A stretch of DNA of 64,000 bases from NCBI GenBank assembly GCA_963576475.1, contig OY754969.1, positions 26,736,958 to 26,800,957 on the forward strand, read 5' to 3'. This stretch comes from Molanna angustata (lineage: Eukaryota; Arthropoda; Insecta; Trichoptera; Molannidae). A program made the translations under genes and the position numbers. The notes beneath the pieces are model-generated. The model searched no databases. It was not told the DNA's origin and saw only the letters and a program-made list of their open reading frames with translations. This document shows positions 24,026 to 35,440 of the stretch, one piece after another (within the stretch, counting starts at the first letter, position 1; every line of letters starts with the position of its first letter).

Positions 24026-24871
24026 TTATTATTTCTATATATAAGCATGCTATTTTCTGTGAAAAATTGAGGAAAATAAATAAATACCAGATATTGCAAC
24101 TTAAAACAAAATAATGTTTTTTTATACAAACTTACTTTAACTGTAAGGGTATTCAGTAATAGGGTCCTGTTAAAATTCACATAAAAAAATAAAATCTGCT
24201 GAGAGGTTTGACAATGAATCATTTTTGTCTTGACCTTTGCAATCATACTATCATACATTTACAACCGCGGGTGATATTTTCATACATGTTGTATAAAACA
24301 TTGATAAAATGTACATTTGAAGTGATTATTCTGATAAAATATATATATTTGACAAAAAAACATCCCCATTTACTAAATCACCGAAAATTTCAAGGTCAAA
24401 AACAGGTGGTGAATCCATATATCAAAATGGTCAAACACAAAAATAGTTTAAAAATATATGACTGGTGACACAAGTACAACGTACAACGTAATCATCATTA
24501 ACAATACAAAAATCAATATGTTTGTCATTACTTGAATTTTGTTGATAAGCGTCCGTGTAGTTAGTTATAAGTACCTACCTACCTACCTCAAAGTACATTA
24601 AACAAATTGAATGTTGCCCACGCTAAAAAATAATCGTCATTTTTGGTTTTATGGACGACATTTTACGTATGTTTAAATCAATTATTAAACAATACACCCA
24701 CCGCTGAATGATTCGAGCCACTAATTTACATAAATTAAAATAAAAAAAACGTAGATTATTTTTTATAATATTATTTAAAAACTGACAGATATTCGCACAT
24801 CACATATTTCATGTTTATATTGGGTATTTATTGAGACGTAGACGTAAAATAGTAACATTAAAATATCTTTC
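24026..24871. other. AT-rich spacer, nothing recognised
   Basis: The open frames at 24022-24468 are low-complexity and AT-driven, with no domain features. Confidence 0.3.
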
Positions 24872-24955
24872 GCTGTAGCATAGTGGAATGTTGTTTGGCT
24901 TCTGTGCCGGTGTCCTGGGATCGATTATAAACCAGGCAGAAATTTATTTAAAATT
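24872..24955 (+). mobile_element. SINE family 3 head fragment
   Basis: TTCGCTGTAGCATAGTGGAA, TTCTGTGCCGGTGTCCTGGG and ATCGATTATAAACCAGG follow the tRNA head of the copy at 59049-59267, with decay. Confidence 0.5.
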
Positions 24956-25383
24956 ATTACCTACTCACATAGTATACGTCTTACCTCTCCGGACCTAACA
25001 AAACACTAATAAGTTGGAATATATTATCATTCATTCATACCATCATGGCATAATATACCAAAATGTGGGGCAACCAGCTACAGGTGTTTGGGTATGCAAT
25101 ACTAATCTCACCTATGTATGCAATACTATTCTCGTCTAACTTAAAAAGGAAAGATTTAGAATGGGTGGGAATCCTCATTGCTGAACTATGTGAGATGATA
25201 TTTTGCCTCTTAGATACTCTAAAACGATAATAGAAAAAAATGGAAGCACTATTCTAAGCCGGTGCCTCACAACAAAACTTTGATATGCCCAACCTGACAA
25301 TACTATAAATAAAACGAGTGGGTTGTGACCAACTCTTCTAACTAACAAGTCACTACAAAATATTCAAATTTTATATGGAAAAT

Positions 25384-25472
25384 ATTAATAATAATAAACA
25401 CATCCTTGCACCCTGCGCAAGTGGCGAGTTTATTGCCAACTAACCAGTATTTCCAGACCAGAGAAGCAATAT
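25384..25472 (-). mobile_element. SINE family 3 body fragment
   Basis: CCTTGCACCCTGCGCAAGTG, GCGAGTTTATTGCCAAC and CCAGAGAAGCAATATT match the body of the SINE at 59049-59267 in the same orientation; the tRNA head is missing. Confidence 0.65.
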
Positions 25473-27308
25473 TCAGCACTTTCATGAAATGAGTATATTA
25501 AATTTTTTTTTTTTTTATTTAATAATTTATTGGATACAACAGCTATAACAGTTACACAATTAAAGTAGATACATTTCAATATTTATGGCGCCAATAACTG
25601 CATCCATCATTTTAACAATTACATAGAGTACATTTCAGTTTTTATTTTTACTCTCCACACTATGGAATAGGGGAGAGTCATGATTTCGCAAAATTTAAGC
25701 GTATTTTTTTTACATCAATTTCTCAATGGGTATCATGTAGAGAATGCACACTATGAGTTTCGTCGTGATGTGTTTGTGTGTATGGCGTATACGCTGTACG
25801 CCGTACGCCGTACGCCGTAGCATTTATCTTTTTTGTGTCCTCTCTACAGCCCAAACTATAAGTCTGATCGACTTCATATTAACATCATATGTGTAAAGTG
25901 CAAAGACCTAGAGCTGATTAGTTTTCCATAGACAACTTTTGATTTCTTCTCTATGAATTCATCATTTACGTTGTTTTTTTTTTGTGTCCTCTCTGCAGCC
26001 CAAACTATAAGTCCGATTGACTTCATATTGATATCACATGTGTTAAGTCCATAAAATTAGAGCTGATTAGATTTCCATAGACAACGGTTCATTTTTTCCC
26101 AATGTTTCTTTATGATTTCATCTATTAAAACTGAAAAAATGCTCTCACGACCTGGAAATTAGAGATATTTTAATTTGGTTTCAACTATTTATACAACACC
26201 AAGAATCTTCATAAAATTGTATTCAAAGTTGGTCAATGTTAAAAGAAAAATATTCAACGGTTTCAAAAATTATATTTTATTTAATGGATATTTGTATGAA
26301 ACTTATATGTAACAAGAGAATTTTTTTATATTTGGCAATGTTCAGTTCATTGATTTCATATTGATATAAGAATATTAATAGCTTGAACTTAGAACTGATT
26401 AGCTTTTCATAGATATCATAAAATTTCTTCATATGATATCACATGTCAACATTGTCAAAATGCTCTAAAGCTCTTTGAAACAAAATTTATCTGCTTTTTT
26501 TTAAATATTTCATACAACATAAGCAGTCTTCACTATACTGCATTAATAGTTTGTCTATCTTAACATAAAAATATACTATCGGAAGAAAATTTATATTCCT
26601 GATAGTAACATTTAGTATGAATAAAAATGTAATTAGATAAATTTCTATGTATGGAAACGTTCAGTAATTTGATTTCATGTTATAATGTAAAGAGCTTGAA
26701 CATAGAACTGATTAGCTTTCCATAAATAACAAAAAAAATCTTCATATGATATCACCTGTCAAAATTTGGAAAATGCTCTCGCGTTCTTTAGAACAAAATT
26801 TATCTGCTTTTTTTAAAATATTTCATACAACATAAGCATTCTTCACTATACTGCATTAATAGTTTGTTTATCTTAACATAAAAATATACTATCGGAAGAA
26901 AATTTATATTCCTGATAGTAACATTTAGTATGAATAAAAATGTAATTAGATAAATTTCTATGTATGGAAAAGTTCAGTAATTTGATTTCATGTTTTAATG
27001 TTAAGAGCTTGAACATAGAACTGATTAGCTTTCCATAAATAACAAAAAAAATCTTCATATGATATCACCTGTCAAAATTTGGAAAATGCTCTCGCGTTCT
27101 TTAGAACAAAATTTATCTGCTTTTTTTAAAATATTTCATACAACATAAGCATTCTTCACTATACTGCATTAATAGTTTGTTTATCTTAATATAAAAATAT
27201 ACTATCGGAAGAAAATTTATATTCCTGGTAGTAACATTTAGTATGAATAAAAATGTAATCCAACTGTCGATTTGTTCAGGAGAACTTTGTTCTCTCAACA
27301 TATCGACA

Positions 27309-28523
27309 TTGCCCCCAAGTCAAATTGAAAACGCTGTTCGTTTTCGCCAAGCGCTATTTTTTTTTGTATGGGATTTGACGTTTGTTGTTTGTTATCCAAC
27401 TGTCGATTTGTTCAGGAGAACTTTGTTCTCTTAACATATCGACAATGTATCAAGCCAGAATACGCGAGAATTGTATGGAGAGGTCTACTTTTTTCATGGC
27501 TTTTCCAACTTTGAAGTCAAAAAACACCAACTTAGAGGCTTCGCAGCATATATGTTCCATACACGGATTTACTCAGAATTCGGAGTAGAACATTTCGTGT
27601 GTCTGTGTGTCTGTGTGTGTGTGTCTGTGTGTGTGTGTGTGTGTGTGTCTGTGTGTCCGTCCCCCCCTTATAACTTTTGATCCGCTCAATTTACAGAGCC
27701 TAAAATTTCAGAATATATAAACAGTTACAGGCCTACAAAACTTTTATACTCGGAATTTTGAATTTTTGTTTCAGTCAGGGGTTATCAACTTTTGAATTTT
27801 TATTTTATTTTTCCATATATCTCAGAAACCATAAACGCTAGAACGCTGAAAATTGGTACAAACATAGACAAATACAAAATCTCAAATTAGTTTTTTCAAA
27901 AAAATTCCAGGGTTTCTCAAACATTTTTTATTAAGAAAAATATTTTTTTTATGATAAATTTATGAGTTTAACTGCCTATATTTCCAAAACTTTTACAATT
28001 ATCGAAAAAAGCCGAAACACCCCAACTAGATAATTCAATTTTCTATAAAAAATATTAACATTGTAGTAGAAGATCTCAATTTTTTTTTAACAATTTTTTT
28101 AAAAATTGAATTTAGTGACGACATCGCTTCATACATTTTGTATGGCAGTCGCCTATACACAATATGTAAGAAGACTTAATAGTTTGTTACTTCATCTCCA
28201 AACATACATACATACCATCATGCAATTTGCATATTCTGGGTAGGAAAAAGGATCTTCCTCCATACTATCCTATCTTGACATACATACCTACATATGTTGT
28301 ATAGAAAACAAAATATCTGAAAATATTCAATAATTTGTATCTATGGGTTTATAGTTTGGTACATATTCTTCAACTATACATACTATCGCTATCGACAGTT
28401 GGATCTCATGTGTTACATGCAACTAGTTGTAGAAAAAATTTCTACAACAAACGTCAAATCCCATACAAAAAAAATTAGCGCTTGGCGAAAACGAACAGCG
28501 TTTTCAATTTGACTTGGGGGCAA
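27309..28523. mobile_element. MITE 'D' (TTGCCCCCAAGTC ends) inside a Helitron
   Basis: Left arm 27309-27394 and right arm 28427-28523 are inverse complements over ~75 bp (TTGCCCCCAAGTCAAATTGA at the tip, GGGATTTGACGTTTGTTG further in). Without the Helitron between the arms it is a ~180-bp fold-back element. The site in the outer Helitron reads CGACA|...|TGTATC against CGACAATGTATC in intact copies, so any target duplication is unclear. Confidence 0.7.
27395..28426 (+). mobile_element. Helitron family H, copy inside MITE D (1032 bp)
   Basis: Full length, TTGTTA|TCCAACTG to GCAACTAG|TTGTAG. It is almost identical to 22997-24025 and to the outer copy around it, so three members transposed recently. 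It has the same microsatellite, C7 run, inverse motif and 3' hairpin. Confidence 0.85.
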
Positions 28524-30479
28524 TGTATCAAGCCAGAATACGCGAGAATTGTATGGAGAGGTCTACTTTTTTCATGGCTTTTCCAACTTTGAAGTCAAAA
28601 AACACCAACTTAGAGGCTTCGCAGCATATATGTTCCATACACGGATTTACTCAGAATTCGGAGTAGAACATTTCGTGTGTCTGTGTGTGTGTGTCTGTGT
28701 GTTTGTGTGTGTCTGTGTGTCCGTCCCCCCCTTATAACTTTTGATCCGCTCAATTTACAGAGCCTAAAATTTCAGAATATATAAACAGTTACAGGCCTAC
28801 AAAACTTTTATACTCGGAATTTTGAATTTTTGTTTCAGTCAGGGGTTATCAACTTTTGAATTTTTATTTTATTTTTCCATATATCTCAGAAACCATAAAC
28901 GCTAGAACGCTGAAAATTGGTACAAACATAGACAAATACAAAATCTCAAATTAGTTTTTTCAAAAAAATTCCAGGGTTTCTCAAACATTTTTTATTAAGA
29001 AAAATATTTTTTTTATGATAAATTTATGAGTTTAACTGCCTATATTTCCAAAACTTTTACAATTATCGAAAAAGCCGAAACACCCCAACTAGATAATTTA
29101 ATTTTCTATAAAAAATATTAACATTGTAGTAGAAGATCTCAATTTTTTTTTAACAATTTTTTTAAAAATTGAATTTAGTGACGACATCGCTTCATACATT
29201 TTGTATGGCAGTCGCCTATACACAATATGTAAGAAGACTTAATAGTTTGTTACTTCATCTCCAAACATACATACATACCATCATGCAATTTGCATATTCT
29301 GGGTAGGAAAAAGGATCTTCCTCCATACTATCCTATCTTGACATACATACCTACATATGTTGTATAGAAAACAAAATATCTGAAAATATTCAATAATTTG
29401 TATCTATGGGTTTATAGTTTGGTACATATTCTTCAACTATACATACTATCGCTATCGACAGTTGGATCTCATGTGTTACATGCAACTAGTTAGATAAATT
29501 TATATGTATGGAAACGTTCAGTAATTTGATTTCATGTTATAATGTAAAGAGCTTGAACATAGAACTGATTAGCTTTCCATAAAAAACAAAAAAATTCTTC
29601 ATATGATATCACCTGTCAAAATTTGGAAAATGCTCTCGCGTTCTTTAAAACAAAATTTATCTGCTTTTTTTTAAATATTTCATACAACATAAGCATTCTT
29701 CACTATACTGCATTAATAGTTTGTCTATCTTAACATAAAAATATACTATCGGAAGAAAATTTATATTCCTGATAGTAACATTTAGTATGAATAAAAATGT
29801 AATTAGATAAATTTCTATGTATGGAAACGTTCAGTAATTTGATTTCATGTTATAATGTAAAGAGTTTGAACATAGAACTGATTAGCTTTTCATAGATATC
29901 ATAAAATTTCTTCATATGATATCACATGTCAACATTGTCAAAATGCTCTAAAGCTCTTTGAAACAAAATTTATCTGCTTTTTTTAAAATATTTCATACAA
30001 CATAAGCAGTCTTCACTATACTGCATTAATAGTTTGTCTATCTTAACATAAAAATATACTATCGGAAGAAAATTTATATTCCTGATAGTAACATTTAGTA
30101 TGAATAAAAATGTAATTAGATAAATTTCTATGTATGGAAACGTTCAGTAATTTGATTTCATGTTATAATGTAAAGAGCTTGAACATCGAACTGATTAGCT
30201 TTCCATAAATAACAAAAATTTCTTCATATGATATCACATGTCAAAATTGTCAAAATGCTCTAACGTCCTTTAAAACAAAATTTTTCTGCTTTTATTAAAA
30301 TATTTCATACAACATTAGAATTTTTCACCATACTGCATTAATAGTTTGTCTATCTTAACATGAAAATATACTATCGTTAGAAAATTTATATTCCTGGTAG
30401 TAAAATTTAGAATGAATAAAATATTTCATTGTCAATATTTGTGGTGTGGAGAGTTTAGTGTTGGCCACAACCCACTCGT

Positions 30480-30881
30480 TTTTAAAAATACAAAACGCAA
30501 AAATAAAAGATAAAAAGAGGGAAAGGGAGTATACGGGAAGTATGGGGAAGGGAAGAATTTAGTCGTCAAATAAAGGTTTTAAGTGTGATAATGATTCGAA
30601 AAAGATATAAAAAATTTACGTAGATTTATTGTTTTATATATTTTTTTTTTAATATTTGTAATCGTGAGTTAGTCAGTCCGCATGCTTATATTTGTAAGTG
30701 TGTGTGTACGTCATGTCTAGCCACAATAATAACACCAACACAGTGATACCGACAAAAAGCAATTTTTTTTTTAAATCTACCCGACTTTGTGTAATAATCT
30801 TGGCAACAGTGTATTGAAGATCGCTGTCCGTTACTTGAGTTTTAAAAGGTTGTAGCACCCAAATTCGAGACCATAATCAGT
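30480..30881. other. Spacer between element T and the LINE
   Basis: AT-rich with a purine stretch (30505-30545). No gene recognised; the short minus frame at 30673-30858 has no domain features. Confidence 0.3.
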
Positions 30882-30889
30882 TTTTTTTT

Positions 30890-31639
30890 TTAAATGTTAA
30901 GACTTGTAGTGAACGGGTCTAGATCTCTACAGTTTCTATTGTAACTCCTACAAACTCTATTTATATACGAATTTTGATGATAGTTTGTTCTGGATGGATC
31001 GGAATAAAATAAGCGCGGGCCACGTTGTTCCTTGATCGGGCAATGGAATGGTAGGGCGCTTAATATGTCCGCACTATCTACGTTGTTATTCAAGATTTTG
31101 TGCAGGTAACACAGATCGATGATCAATCTTCGATTTTCCAGGGTATTAATTTTGTAATATTGGAGAGCCTGGTTGTAATGATCAAAATGTAATCTATTCC
31201 GGTAATTCATTTGTTTTATAAACTTCTTTTGAATGCGTTCGATGACACTAGTGTGAATTAAGTAATTAGGATTCCATATTATTGATCCGAACTCCAGGCC
31301 GCTCCGGATCAAGGAATTGAACAAAATCCTTAGAGAGTCTGGATTTTTGAAATGTTTCGTACTTCTGTTAATAAACCCAAGCAAACTGAAGGCTCGAGAA
31401 GTAATGTGTTCAATGTGTTTAGTGAAGCTAAGACTTTCATCTAGTATAACACCAAGGTCTCGTATTTCTGTTTTACTCTGAATCTCTACGCCATTAATCT
31501 TGTAATAATATGTGATTTTCTTGCGGTTACGTGTGTACGATATTTTATTACATTTATCAGGATTCAGAAATAATTGATTCCGCTCACAATATATCTGTAA
31601 ACCATTTAGATCCTGTTGCAGCTCCTCGCAGTCGCTCAC
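30890..31639 (-). pseudogene. LINE ORF2 C-terminal segment (after a +2 frameshift)
   Basis: This continues the reverse transcriptase after the catalytic box: SDCEELQQDLNGLQIYCERN, LFLNPDKC, GVILDESLSFTKHIEHIT, then the thumb/C-terminal region with EFGSIIWNPNY and a basic tail ending SLNI. It is separated from the upstream segment by two extra bases in an AT run (KIY-ATATAT-AAA), which moves the frame. Removing two bases joins KIY to KEIDVVSDCEEL. The frame is open to its stop at 30890. It is not translated with the RT core in this copy unless frameshifted. Confidence 0.85.
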
Positions 31640-31644
31640 TACAT

Positions 31645-32205
31645 CTATTTCTTTATATATATCTTTGCATCATCGGCGAAGAGTAGTATTTTTGAATATT
31701 TTATGCATTTATCGATGTCATTGATATATATTGAGAATAGTAAAGGTCCCAGGTGTGATCCCTGAGGTACACCAGAGTAAATTAGTTTAAAGTCAGACTC
31801 ATATCCATGTAACACCACTGCCTGCATCCTATTTGTTATATATGATTTGAACCAAACTAACAATTTACCAGCAATTCCGATGTTTGCAATTTTTTTAAGT
31901 AAAATGTTGTGGTTTATTTTGTCAAATGCTTTGCTAAAATCAGTATAAACTGTATCAACTTGAGCTTTTTTATGCATTGATTGAGTTACAGCGTGAGTGA
32001 ATTCTAGTAAGTTCGAGTCTACTGACTTTCTGCTCCGGAAACCATGTTGGTTATTTATAATATGAGGGTTTAATTTGGGGCTTATTTGATCGATAATTAT
32101 TTTTTCTAGGATTTTACTCATTATTGGTAGTTTAGAGATAGGTCTATAATTCGTCACGTCATTGCGGTCTCCATTCTTGAAAATTGGTGATATTTGCGTT
32201 TTTTT
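31645..32205 (-). pseudogene. LINE ORF2 reverse-transcriptase core
   Basis: The frame covers RT motifs in order: TNYRPISKLPIMSKILEKII, HGFRSRKSVDSN, VYTDFSKAFDKINH (motif A with the first catalytic Asp), SGVPQGSHLGPLLFSIYIND (motif B) and ILLFADDAKIY (motif C with the Asp pair). All three catalytic aspartates are present. The upstream boundary is a TAG in place of TGG, just before KKTQISPIFKNGDRND, in the same frame as the segment at 32206-33285. The downstream boundary is the +2 shift at ~31645. It copied LINE RNA into DNA at the nicked target. Confidence 0.9.
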
Positions 32206-33285
32206 CTAATGGGATGGAAAACATCCCTCGGTAATAGATTTTTTATATATAATGGACAACGGCAACGAGATCTCCTTCGAGCACTGTTTTATGAAAATAG
32301 CAGGTATTGAATCAGAGCCTTGACCCTTTGTGACGTCTATTGAGTTAAGGTACCTTTCAACTAGCTCGTTATTTATCTCAATACTATTTACACGTGCGAT
32401 ACTCGAAAAACATGTCTCATCATCTTGGGAGTCACGACTACGAACATCGCTGTCGCCCCGGATATGCACTGAAGTAAAAAAGTCATTAAAGGAATTACAG
32501 ATCCCTTTCGCATCGGTATATTTATTACCTTCATATGTCATAGTCGTTGGGATTCCTTCGACGTGTCGTTTTGTTTTTACAAAAGAAAATAGGTACTTTG
32601 GATTTTTTTTTATGTTATTCTCTATGTTGTCAATATACTTATCGTAACAATCTTTCTGAATTGTCTTTTGTCTAGTACGTAGTAATGAGAAACTTCGATA
32701 ATCTAGCGGATTATTCGATTTTTTCCATTTTTTATGGTATTTTTGTTTCTCTTTTATAATCCTTATAAGCGTTGAGGAGAACCAGTGTGGATATGTGTTT
32801 GCCGCTCTAATTTTTTTGATCGGAATATTATCGCCAATAATTTTAGATAAGGTATCGTAGAACTTTGATAGGCATTTCTCAGTATCAAGATTTGAAAATT
32901 GGTTATTCCAATCACAGGCTGAGAGATCATTTCGAATTTTTATGTAATTACCCTTATTGTATTGTATTATTTCTCGAGTATTGTTGCTGATGTACTTGTC
33001 TTTAGCAAGCCCACTGCTAGTAATAATTAACAGGGGTTTGTGGTGGGGGTCGAGTGCAACCAGCTGGTGAGGGGAAGGTCTGACGTCACAATCACCGTTT
33101 GAAATTACTAGATCTAACATTTTGTTTGATGAGTTATGTACGTGATTATATTGATGCAGACCGGTTAGTGATAAGAAGTTAACAAATTGCACATTTGCCT
33201 CTCCCCGAGTATAATCGCCCACGATCGGCAATGTGTCGGAATTTAATACCCAGTTTATATGAGGGAGGTTGTAATCACCTAACAT
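32206..33285 (-). pseudogene. LINE ORF2 endonuclease C-terminus and linker
   Basis: It opens with MLGDYNLPHINW, the GDxN motif of the APE-type endonuclease, then DLVISNGD and the expected SDHxP-like site replaced by DPHHKPLLI. A basic ~190-residue linker follows (PHWFSSTLIRIIKEKQKYHK), then the RT N-terminal region (GSDSIPAIFIKQC, LPLSIIYKKSITEG). It ends at the W-to-stop codon (TAG at ~32206). It is in frame with the upstream endonuclease segment once the 93-bp insert at 33293-33385 is taken out. Confidence 0.85.
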
Positions 33286-33292
33286 AATAAAA

Positions 33293-33385
33293 GTATTTAT
33301 TTATTTATTTAATATATCTTTACACTTTTATGACATAATGTTATATAATAATCAACCTCACTAGGACTAGCCTGTATCGAGGTCG
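33293..33385 (-). mobile_element. 93-bp retroposon 3' fragment inserted in LINE ORF2
   Basis: Read on the minus strand it starts CGACCTCGATACAGGC and ends AATAAATAAATAAATAC. It is flanked by AAAA on the plus strand (33289-33292, 33386-33389). Removing it rejoins KYYF to IMLGDYN in frame. A related piece lies at 4008-4105. Confidence 0.75.
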
Positions 33386-33836
33386 AAAATAATATTTAGT
33401 ATGGTCAGAATATTTGGTGTATATTTCATTTGCCATGTTCAGGTGAGACGTGAGGTTTGAAACGTGACCGCTTCCAGGTGCTATGTACGTGCAACATATA
33501 TGCATATAGTCTCGCGAGCCTTTAGGGATAGAGACCCATATGTCCTCGGAGGAAGAGGACCACGATCTCCTATGTATAGGACTAAGGCTTGATCTTGCTG
33601 CAATCAGAACTCCTCCTCCGTCGCTTTCCGTCGAGCCACACCTATCTCTTCTAAATACTACGTACCTTTGGTCGAACATTTCAGAAGAGTAAAAGCTGTC
33701 ATTCAACCATGTCTCGGTCAAACAGATAACATCGTATTCATCTTCGAAACAATTCTGCAAAATCTCGTTAGTCTTTGTACGGAGGCCTCTGACATTTTGA
33801 TAATAAATATTAAGTCTATCTGCGCCCCCGAAATAT
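33386..33836 (-). pseudogene. LINE ORF2 endonuclease N-terminus
   Basis: The frame reads RLNIYYQNVRGLRTKTNEIL (the QNVRGLR start of APE-type endonucleases), then VICLTETWLND with the catalytic Glu of motif II, RRDRCGSTESDGGGVLIAAR and CTYIAPG. It ends at KYYF where the 93-bp insert begins. An in-frame TAA lies just upstream of RLNIYYQN, and no good initiator ATG is visible, so the start of ORF2 is either decayed or reached by a non-standard mechanism. Endonuclease activity would nick target DNA to prime reverse transcription. Confidence 0.85.
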
Positions 33837-34346
33837 TAGCCAATTGTTCAATACATTAATTATTGGGGAATATGACAAATTAAAAAGTGACGTGAAATGT
33901 AGGGAGGTGAGCCCGATATACACTATCTTTTGAAGGGATACATATGTTACGATAATTATATTTATTCGTTCATTAGGCAGATAGAACCTTGTCAATTGTA
34001 GTTTATTTATGAATAAGATTGTATCGATAAGTTTGGCAGCGGTGTGATTATAGTACATATTGTGTGATTGTAATTGTACAAAGTGTCTTAACATTAGGGA
34101 ACGTAAACCGTTGGTTTATCTTATATACGTATTTGTTATTTATGCGGCGAAGGATGGAATGTGATTTTATCGACTGAATTGAAGTGATGAGAATAAGAGG
34201 GATGGACGTCTGGAAAAAGGAAGAGCGATGAGGAAGGAACAGGAAGGGCAATATGGGTTGCAGGAACAATTTTACAGGTATATAATTATATATTAAGTTA
34301 TTTGATTTATCCTTAAGGCTAATACTTGTCATGGAAATTTTTAATA
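33837..34346 (-). other. LINE inter-ORF region
   Basis: About 510 bp lie between ORF1 and the recognisable endonuclease start. Frames open here (e.g. 33816-34094 and 34048-34332) carry no known motif. It may contain a decayed ORF2 start. Confidence 0.4.
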
Positions 34347-35318
34347 TTACATTTCGGATTCCTCTCGGGGTCCCTGCTCCACGTTGCCTCGCCTGATACT
34401 GGTTAAATCTTCCGTTGAAGAGATGTATATTTTTTGAGAACCATCGTTCTTCCTTAAAAAAATTTTCCCGTTCCGAGTCCAGGAGTATTTGAACTCCAAC
34501 TCCTTGGCTATTTGTCGTGTTTCATAGAACAATTTTTTATTTTTTATTGTTAGGTGTTCATTTATGAAAATGGGGTTTGCTGGTCCCACGAGTCCAATAT
34601 CTTGTGTAGATATTTTCTTCTTTTTTGATCTAACTGAGGCCAGAAGTGTGTCTCTTTGTATCCTTCGCATGAACTTTATGACGATCGGCTTTGGCGCCGA
34701 TTTGACTCTTGACCGTGTTCTGACTATAAAATCGATTTCTTTCATATCCACTTCATAGCCAACCACCCTCATGAGAGATCTGAATATGTCCGGTAGAGAT
34801 TCATTTTTGGACTCATTTACTCCTTTGATCTCTATATTGTAGAGTTTGGCTGCCTGTTCTTTTTGATCGTTTAAGCTCTCTAATTCAATATTTTTGTTAT
34901 TTAACAACGCGATCTCTTCTTCCAGGACTATCGACTTAGGTGCTCCCTCCTCCAGTACTGCAATCCTTCTCTTGAGTTCGGCGTTCTCTGCCTCCAATTC
35001 TTCCAACCTGGCGAGTACTTCCTCAAATTTTATGTCTGCTGGAGTATTTTTTCCGAGATTTGTAAGCACTCTGGTCGTTTGTGGGCTGAGGTCTCCGCAT
35101 CCAGACGTCGGTGTTGATGTCCCAGATCTCGGGTCCAATGCTCTACATTCTTGACACTTCCAGGATCCCTTTGCAATCTGATTCAGTTGTCGATATTTTT
35201 CTTCCGTTGTGCCACCGCAGGAATGGTGGAAGGCTGCCTTGCACCTTGCACATTTTAGGTATTTCTTAGGACTGAGTATATTATTACATTGAAAACATTT
35301 AACTTTTCTTCCTGACAT
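34347..35318 (-). CDS. LINE ORF1 protein (PHD finger, coiled coil, FP-like domain), intact
   Basis: 323 codons from ATG at 35318. Residues 8-58 form a C4HC3 PHD-type zinc finger: C8, C11, C23, C26, H31 or H32, C34, C55, C58. Residues 95-155 are heptad-like and charged (LARLEELEAENAELKRRIAV), predicting a coiled coil. Residues 160-310 resemble the Baculovirus_FP domain common in ORF1p of CR1/L2/Jockey-group LINEs (YNIEIKGV, basic KFMRRIQRD, IFINEHLT, FKYSWTRNGKIFLRK). ORF1p binds LINE RNA, forms multimers and helps deliver the particle to chromatin. There are no stops or frameshifts, in contrast with ORF2, so the copy is fairly young. Confidence 0.9.
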   Translation of the reverse strand: MSGRKVKCFQCNNILSPKKYLKCARCKAAFHHSCGGTTEEKYRQLNQIAKGSWKCQECRALDPRSGTSTPTSGCGDLSPQTTRVLTNLGKNTPADIKFEEVLARLEELEAENAELKRRIAVLEEGAPKSIVLEEEIALLNNKNIELESLNDQKEQAAKLYNIEIKGVNESKNESLPDIFRSLMRVVGYEVDMKEIDFIVRTRSRVKSAPKPIVIKFMRRIQRDTLLASVRSKKKKISTQDIGLVGPANPIFINEHLTIKNKKLFYETRQIAKELEFKYSWTRNGKIFLRKNDGSQKIYISSTEDLTSIRRGNVEQGPREESEM

Positions 35319-35440
35319 AGTGATAAAAATAAAATGTTTTCGATTACTTCCTTTGTTATTAGCTCACCCACAGTTTTTCGTGACAATATTGCACTATTTT
35401 TTGTTTTTCAGCTCCAACTGACTCCTGGTTTGTATGAAGA

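Larger units (their letters stand above)
27259..29489 (+). mobile_element. Helitron family H, copy interrupting the 313-bp array
   Basis: It is inserted as GTAA|TCCAACTG ... GCAACTAG|TTAGATAAA; the neighbouring array units show the empty site GTAATTAGATAAA, so there is no target duplication. This is Helitron behaviour. After its first ~50 bp it is itself interrupted by MITE D (27309-28523). Confidence 0.85.
26330..30440 (+). repeat. 313-bp tandem array inside element T
   Basis: Units contain GAACATAGAACTGATTAGCT, which starts at 26385, 26698 and 27011, then (after the Helitron) 29555, 29868 and 30181, with 313 bp between neighbours. The 27011-29555 interval is 2544 bp; subtracting the 2231-bp insert gives 313. 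More diverged half-units precede it from ~25900. Confidence 0.85.
25651..30479 (+). mobile_element. Helentron-like element family T, carrying a 313-bp tandem array
   Basis: The 5' end is CTCTCCACACTATGGAATAG. Near the 3' end the inverse GTGTGGAGAGT (~30443-30455) is followed by a GTTG-GCCA-CAAC hairpin and ACCCACTCGTTTT. Terminal inverted word, interior short tandem repeats and 3' hairpin together resemble non-autonomous Helentrons (HINE/DINE type); this class assignment is an inference. Other copies or pieces: 45690, 49555, 54384, 25308 (3' end, minus) and 35640 (minus). The interior is a 313-bp array interrupted by Helitron H. No protein is encoded. Confidence 0.6.
30882..35440 (-). mobile_element. 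Near-full-length CR1/L2-group non-LTR retrotransposon
   Basis: Minus-strand order: a short 5' leader (35319-~35440), ORF1 with PHD finger and Baculovirus-FP-like domain, a spacer, ORF2 with endonuclease and reverse transcriptase, then a poly(A) of ~11 directly after the ORF2 stop, so there is essentially no 3' UTR. ORF1 is intact; ORF2 has three clear lesions. Clade placement rests on the PHD plus FP ORF1 type and the FADDAKIY catalytic box, and is an inference. I could not find a convincing target-site duplication. Confidence 0.8.

Noticed and set aside
32330..32647. 105-codon plus-strand frame
   Set aside because: Antisense to LINE ORF2.
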